NCBI GenBank assembly: GCA_946410455.1
Contig: CAMKAJ010000009.1
Span: 1 to 64,000, forward strand
Direction: 5' to 3'
Length of the DNA: 64,000 nucleotides
DNA from: an uncultured Bacteroidales bacterium
GTDB lineage: Bacteria; Bacteroidota; Bacteroidia; Bacteroidales; UBA932
Shown here: positions 59,256 through 64,000 of the stretch, piece by piece
Layout of the letters: the number at the start of each line of letters is the position of its first letter
Numbering within the stretch: the stretch's first letter is position 1
Program-made: the position numbers and the translations under genes
The notes under the pieces: model-generated
What the model was told of the DNA's origin: nothing
Databases searched by the model: none
The model's input: the letters and a program-made list of their open reading frames with translations, nothing else

Positions 59256-61019
59256 ATGAAACGTATTAAAACAGCATATCTTATTCTGTTGGCATTTTGC
59301 GCCTGTGGGGCTTGCACCAACCTGGACGAAAGCGTTTACGACAAGGTGCTGAGCGATAATTACTACAATTCGAGACAGGATGTAATCAATTCCGTGTTCA
59401 GGCCCTTCGAGCATGTGTTCGAGTCGGTGCAGAGTTCTTTCCGCGTACAGGAAATGTCGGCCGACCATTTCATTACTCCTACCCGTGGTACGTGGTGGTA
59501 TGACGGCGGTCGCCATGAGCGCTTCCATCGCCACGAGTGGAATGACCTGGGAGAGGCCTACAACAACTGGAGCGCCTGCTGGACAAGTATGTATGCCGGA
59601 ATCGGCCAGTGCAACCTGGTGCTGGACATGCTTGCAGGCGAAGACCGTAACCGGTTCGGCATCAGCGAAGAAGAGTGGAACCACTTCATAGGCCAGGACA
59701 AGGCTATGAGGGCCTTCTGCTACATCAACCTGCTGGACTCGTTCAGGAACATAATTCTCATTTCTACGGCCGACGAGGCTGTAATCAACCAGCCTGAAGC
59801 CAAGAAGCAGGTGCCTCCGCGCGAGGTTTTCGATTTTATAGAGAGCGAATTGCTGGATGGTCTTCAAACCCTCAAGGCAAAGCCCTCCCTCGGAGGCAAC
59901 GGCCTCATGCAGGGGCAGTTTACCAAAGCAGCGGCAGCGGCCTTGCTCGTGCGACTCTACCTGAATGCGGAGGTCTGGGTCGGCGAACCGATGTATGACA
60001 AGTGCATTGCTATGTGCCAGCGCATCGAGGACGGGGAGTTCGGCCCTTACTCTTTGTCGCAGGACTGGAGTGCCCCCTTCGACTGGAACAACGAGACCTG
60101 CGACGAGGTTATCTTTGCCTTCCCCGCAGCTTATGGATACACCTACTGGCACACCCAGAACGACTCCCGCACCATCTACGGCCGTGGAATGCCCTATGGC
60201 TGCCAGTATTACCTGGGCATTGAGGGCGGCGGCACCAGAAACCCTCAATATGCCCTTACTCCGAGTTATAACAACAGTAACCCGCGCCAGCTCTTCCCCT
60301 ACAAGCTGGGCATGGTGAGCCAGAAGTTTGAGAAGTACGCGGGCGACATCCGCTACAAGCAGTACAAAAACCTTACTGCAAACTCACGGGAGGGCATGTT
60401 CTTCCTCGAAGGATATGTGGAAGGAAAAGACGGGGCACATGCCAAAGAGCCTTATGGCACCTACGAATTGTACCTGGTGGACCAGGTGGGCCGCTTCGAG
60501 GGTGGTGCTCCCACGGGCACGATTACATCTGCCGTGGGGCGTGAATCCACCCTTGGGAACGGAGATTTCAATTCGGGGCTTTACTGCATGAAATACCCTT
60601 TCTATGCCTACAACGGAGGGTATTACTGCGCTTCGGATTATACGGTGATACGTTATGCGGAGGTGCTGTATGCCAAGGCGGAGTGCCTGTTGAGGCAGGG
60701 CAGGGACTCGGAGGCAGCGAGGGTGCTCAACTCCGTGCGCAAGCGCAATTACACCACTTTCGGGGCGAACATAGCTTACAAGCCCGAGGGCAACATAGAA
60801 CTGGACATGGATGAGATGCTGGATGAGTGGGGCCGTGAGTTCCTCATGGAAGGGCGCCGCAGGATAGACCTTATCCGTTTTGGCCGCTTCCAGGATGAAT
60901 GGTGGGACAAGCCTGCCGAGCCGGACAACCATACCAACATAATGCCCCTGGGCCGGACGGTGCTGGAGCAGAATCCTTATCTGAAACAAAATCCCGGATA
61001 CCCGGACATAGACCGATAG
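59256..61019 (+). CDS. SusD/RagB-type surface lipoprotein
   Basis: A 587-aa SusD-like ligand-binding lipoprotein (lipobox CGACTN) starting 11 bp after its SusC. The TPR-like helical scaffold is recognisable: YNNWSACWTSMYAGIGQCN, the QDKAMRAFCYINLLDSF helix, and the C-terminal YAEVLYAKAECLLRQG and GREFLMEGRRRIDLIRFGRF motifs. With SusC it forms a bucket-type importer. It contains long Trp/Tyr-rich loops that may shape the binding site. Confidence 0.92.
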   Translation: MKRIKTAYLILLAFCACGACTNLDESVYDKVLSDNYYNSRQDVINSVFRPFEHVFESVQSSFRVQEMSADHFITPTRGTWWYDGGRHERFHRHEWNDLGEAYNNWSACWTSMYAGIGQCNLVLDMLAGEDRNRFGISEEEWNHFIGQDKAMRAFCYINLLDSFRNIILISTADEAVINQPEAKKQVPPREVFDFIESELLDGLQTLKAKPSLGGNGLMQGQFTKAAAAALLVRLYLNAEVWVGEPMYDKCIAMCQRIEDGEFGPYSLSQDWSAPFDWNNETCDEVIFAFPAAYGYTYWHTQNDSRTIYGRGMPYGCQYYLGIEGGGTRNPQYALTPSYNNSNPRQLFPYKLGMVSQKFEKYAGDIRYKQYKNLTANSREGMFFLEGYVEGKDGAHAKEPYGTYELYLVDQVGRFEGGAPTGTITSAVGRESTLGNGDFNSGLYCMKYPFYAYNGGYYCASDYTVIRYAEVLYAKAECLLRQGRDSEAARVLNSVRKRNYTTFGANIAYKPEGNIELDMDEMLDEWGREFLMEGRRRIDLIRFGRFQDEWWDKPAEPDNHTNIMPLGRTVLEQNPYLKQNPGYPDIDR

Positions 61020-61024
61020 AGAGT

Positions 61025-63232
61025 ATGCGAAGAGCTATTATAACCTTGTTTGCCGCACTATGTTTATGCGGCTGCCAGAAGTATTATCTTATGATTCCGC
61101 CGCCCACTTACACCGATGATGAGCTGGACGACGAGGATGTGGGTACCTCTTCGCGGGTGGAGAATATCTTCGTGAGCGTGTACGGCGACGGCGACATGAA
61201 CGGCTCGTCCTGGGACCATGCCTACGACGTGGCCGGATTGCGCACCATACTCACCGACAAGTCCGACCTCTCCAACACCGTGGTTTACCTTGCGGAAGGA
61301 AAATATGTTATAGGGAAAAGCGAAGGGAGCGGTCTTGAGCTCAAGAAAGACATATTGCTGATTAAGGGCGGTTACAGTTCGGCCAGCACGGGAAGCGACC
61401 TCGCAAAAAGAGACCCGCTCAAGTATGAAAGCGTCCTGAGCGGCGACGTGAACCTGAACGGAAAGGCCGACGAAGGAGACTGCGCAATGTTCATGGTGAC
61501 AGGGGGCGCAATAACTTTCGACGGCGTTGTGTTCGAGGGCGGATACATCAACACGGTGGTTTCCGCCGTGAATGCTGTGGACGGCTCTAATGGCAGTTCC
61601 TCCGGGGCGGCTTCCGTGTTCGGCATCTTCGGCGAGCCAGCCTCAACCGTAGTGGAAGCAGAAGACTGCGTATTCCGCGCCAATGTGAGCGCAGCTGCGC
61701 ATAACGGCTCGGCGGAGGGCAAGACTTCGGTCTCCGGAGGCCCCTGCGCCCTGGTGACGTCCGGTTTCTTCAAGGCCAGGTCTTGTACATTCAGCGACAA
61801 TGTGGCCACGAACCGGGGCGGCGCCATCCGCCTTATGGGCGCGGAAGCGGTGTGCTTTCTGGACAAGTGCCTTTTTACCCGCAACCGTCTCACTGGCTCC
61901 TCGGAGGGCTGGGGCTCCAGCATCCAGGTCTCCTACGGCCACCTCTGCATCAACAATTCCACTTTCATCGACAATCAGGGGAAAGGCGGCGAAATCAATG
62001 GGGGAGGCTCGTTCTTCATGTCCAACTCCACATTCTTCCAGACCGAAAACGACACCTATGGCGCTTTCCGCTGCGAATCCATCGACGGTGCGGATTCCCG
62101 CATAATCAATAATGTGTTCTCCTCGCGCCGCGACGACGGCACCGGTTTCAATTATTCCGGGGACAATCGCGACATTACTTCTGCCGGATTCAATTTGTTC
62201 CAGAGGGTTAAGGGGAAAGACATCAGGCGGGCCGACGACGTGTTGTGGCCCGTGCCCCTCGCCGGGACTCTGGCTTCGGGCTGTTGGCAGTGGGACGCTT
62301 CGCAGGTCGGGAGCAATGCAGACGAAATATACGCGAAGCTGTCCGACGTGCTGGCTGAGGTGAAAGCCTTCAGCCCCACAATCTCCTCCGATGCTGCACT
62401 TACCAACCTGGGCTACAGTTTCTACGAGTGGGTGGGAGAAAACGGCTTTGCCGAAGACCAGCGAGGCAGGCCGAGGAACCCTTCAATGATGCAGAAAGGG
62501 GCCTATGACGGATATTTGAGCGGAGCGGCACCCTCTGCCATCAAGATTGCAAGCGCCGTGTTGGATAAGGGCAGCTTTGACGCAGATGGCTTCCGCCTCG
62601 TCATAAAGAACAGCGCAAATCCGTCGTACAGCTACGCTACCTCCATGATAATGAGCGCCGGCGAATGGGTGAGCGCGGAGGGCATCAAGATGATGTGGGA
62701 TCCGGGCATGAATCCGGTTGATATCGTGGCCGTGGCTCCGGCTGGCTCCGAGCTGGACGACGTTGGCGCCACCATGCCTTTCTCGGCCGCCACCGACCAG
62801 ACTTCGGGCACCGCCTCCAGCGATTTGCTTGTATGCAAAATGACCGTCAATCCGAGGCTTGACCTTCAGGACGGGGGAGTCGCGCTCCGCTTCCGCCACG
62901 CCATGAGCCGCCTGGCGGTGAATATTTCCAATCTGCCCATGGACGCCCTCACCGAATTGTCTGTGAGCGGAGTAGTGGTCTCCGGGGTCTGCGACTTCTC
63001 TGCGGCTTCGCCTTCCGTGGTGCCGGCAACGGACGAACTTGGCTCAATAGCCGCATTTAAGGGCGACACCGGCTTCCAGGCCATGATTGTGCCCCAGACA
63101 ACGCCTTCGGCGCTGCAAATTGCTTTCACCGACACCTCGGGAATCACCTACGAATGGCAGTCAGACGGGCCGCTTACCTTCGAGGCCGGTAAATCTTATA
63201 CACTTACTTTAACCTCCTCGGATTCGTTATGA
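61025..63232 (+). CDS. Beta-helix protein with C-terminal fimbrillin-like domain
   Basis: A 735-aa lipoprotein (lipobox LCLCGCQ). Residues about 45-480 form a right-handed beta-helix (Pmp-like GGAIR, CTFSDN and STFIDN turns); residues about 500-733 resemble a fimbrillin fold, including FRHAMSRLAVNIS. The domain order is the reverse of the two adhesins upstream. It starts 5 bp after SusD and ends in an ATGA overlap with the next gene. It may be a surface-exposed binding partner of the SusCD pair, occupying a position often held by SusE/F-like proteins. Confidence 0.75.
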   Translation: MRRAIITLFAALCLCGCQKYYLMIPPPTYTDDELDDEDVGTSSRVENIFVSVYGDGDMNGSSWDHAYDVAGLRTILTDKSDLSNTVVYLAEGKYVIGKSEGSGLELKKDILLIKGGYSSASTGSDLAKRDPLKYESVLSGDVNLNGKADEGDCAMFMVTGGAITFDGVVFEGGYINTVVSAVNAVDGSNGSSSGAASVFGIFGEPASTVVEAEDCVFRANVSAAAHNGSAEGKTSVSGGPCALVTSGFFKARSCTFSDNVATNRGGAIRLMGAEAVCFLDKCLFTRNRLTGSSEGWGSSIQVSYGHLCINNSTFIDNQGKGGEINGGGSFFMSNSTFFQTENDTYGAFRCESIDGADSRIINNVFSSRRDDGTGFNYSGDNRDITSAGFNLFQRVKGKDIRRADDVLWPVPLAGTLASGCWQWDASQVGSNADEIYAKLSDVLAEVKAFSPTISSDAALTNLGYSFYEWVGENGFAEDQRGRPRNPSMMQKGAYDGYLSGAAPSAIKIASAVLDKGSFDADGFRLVIKNSANPSYSYATSMIMSAGEWVSAEGIKMMWDPGMNPVDIVAVAPAGSELDDVGATMPFSAATDQTSGTASSDLLVCKMTVNPRLDLQDGGVALRFRHAMSRLAVNISNLPMDALTELSVSGVVVSGVCDFSAASPSVVPATDELGSIAAFKGDTGFQAMIVPQTTPSALQIAFTDTSGITYEWQSDGPLTFEAGKSYTLTLTSSDSL

Positions 63233-64000
63233 AAAAGATAAGCATATTTTTCTTTTTGATGATTATCGCCGCTTCGTGCGTAACCCGCAAGGAAGCTGTG
63301 GATTACTCATCAGACCAGGGAGCCATCAGAATCGACGTGCACATCAAGGGCGACTTCACCAAGTCAAACCCTTATTCTTCCGACGGCGACCCCCTGTCGT
63401 TCAACGCAGGAGACAGGGTCTTCGTCACTTCCGAAGACGGCACGATAACATACGAGTACAAGAAGGGTGCATGGTCGCCCACCGATAATTACTATTTCCG
63501 CTGGGGCTCCGAGGGGCTTGCTTTCCACGCCTCCTATCCGGCCACGGCGGGTTCGGACTACAGGAACTTCACCCTGCCGTCCAACCAGTCAACGGCAGAG
63601 AAGATTGCCTACGCAGACTATATGACCTGCGACATCGATGCCGTGCATAATGACGGCTCCGGAGTCCTTAATTTCGAAATGGAGCGGCGGACCGCCAGGG
63701 TAATCTACACCCTTGCCTCGGTTGAGGACGGAGAGGCCGTGAAGGGCTTCAAGATTAATTCCCCTGCAGGGATAGTCAAGGGCGTGAGTTCTGAGGAGAC
63801 CATTATGATTACTCCTTTCGTGGAAGTGCCCGACGGAGGCCTTAGGGGCGGCAACGGAACCAGGTATGTGGCCCTTGTGCTGCCGTCGGAAGAAAACATG
63901 TCGGAAGAGCAGATAACAATGGTGTACAAGAATGCACCTGTGTCTTTCAAAGTGCTTCCCGCAAGGCTGGCGGGCAAGCAGTATGAGTACCAGGTACAGG
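63229..64000 (+). CDS. Fimbrillin-like lipoprotein (partial, runs off the window)
   Basis: An open frame of 257 codons continues past the window end. It begins MKKISIFFFLMIIAASCVT, a lipoprotein signal with lipobox AASC. The body matches fimbrillin-like proteins: FNAGDRVFVTSEDG, HASYPATAG, MERRTARVIYTL and a later VALVLPSEE strand. The ATG overlaps the preceding stop by four bases. It is probably another surface or pilus-type component of the same operon. Confidence 0.75.
   Translation, partial: MKKISIFFFLMIIAASCVTRKEAVDYSSDQGAIRIDVHIKGDFTKSNPYSSDGDPLSFNAGDRVFVTSEDGTITYEYKKGAWSPTDNYYFRWGSEGLAFHASYPATAGSDYRNFTLPSNQSTAEKIAYADYMTCDIDAVHNDGSGVLNFEMERRTARVIYTLASVEDGEAVKGFKINSPAGIVKGVSSEETIMITPFVEVPDGGLRGGNGTRYVALVLPSEENMSEEQITMVYKNAPVSFKVLPARLAGKQYEYQVQ

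Overview
The window looks like a chromosomal segment from a Bacteroidales member; I cannot name the genus. Many genes have the Bacteroidota -7 promoter box TAnnTTTG just upstream and few have a Shine-Dalgarno sequence. There are SusC/SusD, fimbrillin-like, hybrid two-component, GT117 (DUF2723), DUF4271 and OstA-like genes. Base composition is moderately GC-rich, which produces many long but spurious antisense ORFs.

Layout. 1-945: gene-poor, with hairpin repeats, a probable small RNA and tRNA-Leu(GAG). 946-9058: queH, a hemerythrin/LuxR regulator, a convergent CNNM plus GT117 pair, and an NfeD-like/flotillin/HTH operon. 9059-14656: a housekeeping block (trmB, a metallophosphoesterase, SUI1, DUF4271, hemD, rnpA, yidD) bracketed by two inverted copies of a composite intergenic repeat. 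14657-16203: hipBA. 16238-21586 (minus): a sugar operon of MFS carrier, fucose/arabinose-isomerase-like protein, mannose-6-phosphate-isomerase-like protein and ROK kinase. 21684-30120: galE, a SurA-like chaperone, an OstA-like protein, an OPT transporter and pepT in tight order. 30123-39016: an M49-like lipoprotein, an AspT/YidE transporter, a porin, a TlpA-like thioredoxin, a DUF4886 protein and a ClpB lacking its N-domain. 39148-41132: an accessory pocket with a RelE/HigB-type toxin-antitoxin pair, palindromic repeats and an Rpn/PD-(D/E)XK transposase-like gene. 41202-48286: a glycosaminoglycan-type locus (GH88, PL8, divergent hybrid two-component sensor). 48370-64000: a surface-protein locus of fimbrillin/beta-helix adhesins, two glycerophosphodiesterase (GDPD) domains, SusC/SusD and short peptides; the last gene runs off the window.

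Two things stand out. First, unrelated intergenic sites share one geometry: 8-bp inverted arms around a 12-nt loop (28 bp) plus a 24-bp spacer, giving an exact 52-bp period. It occurs at 86-165, 9349-9616, 14023-14206 and 40098-40177, with a single unit at 36905-36932. The arm sequence differs between loci while the geometry is kept; 52 bp is about five helical turns. Second, the 48-64 kb locus couples SusCD to two exported GDPD domains, one fused to a fimbrillin/beta-helix adhesin. I infer a surface system for glycerophosphodiester-containing ligands; that is a hypothesis. Three very short proteins with a shared Y-x-x-P...C pattern are scattered through the window, two of them inside this locus.
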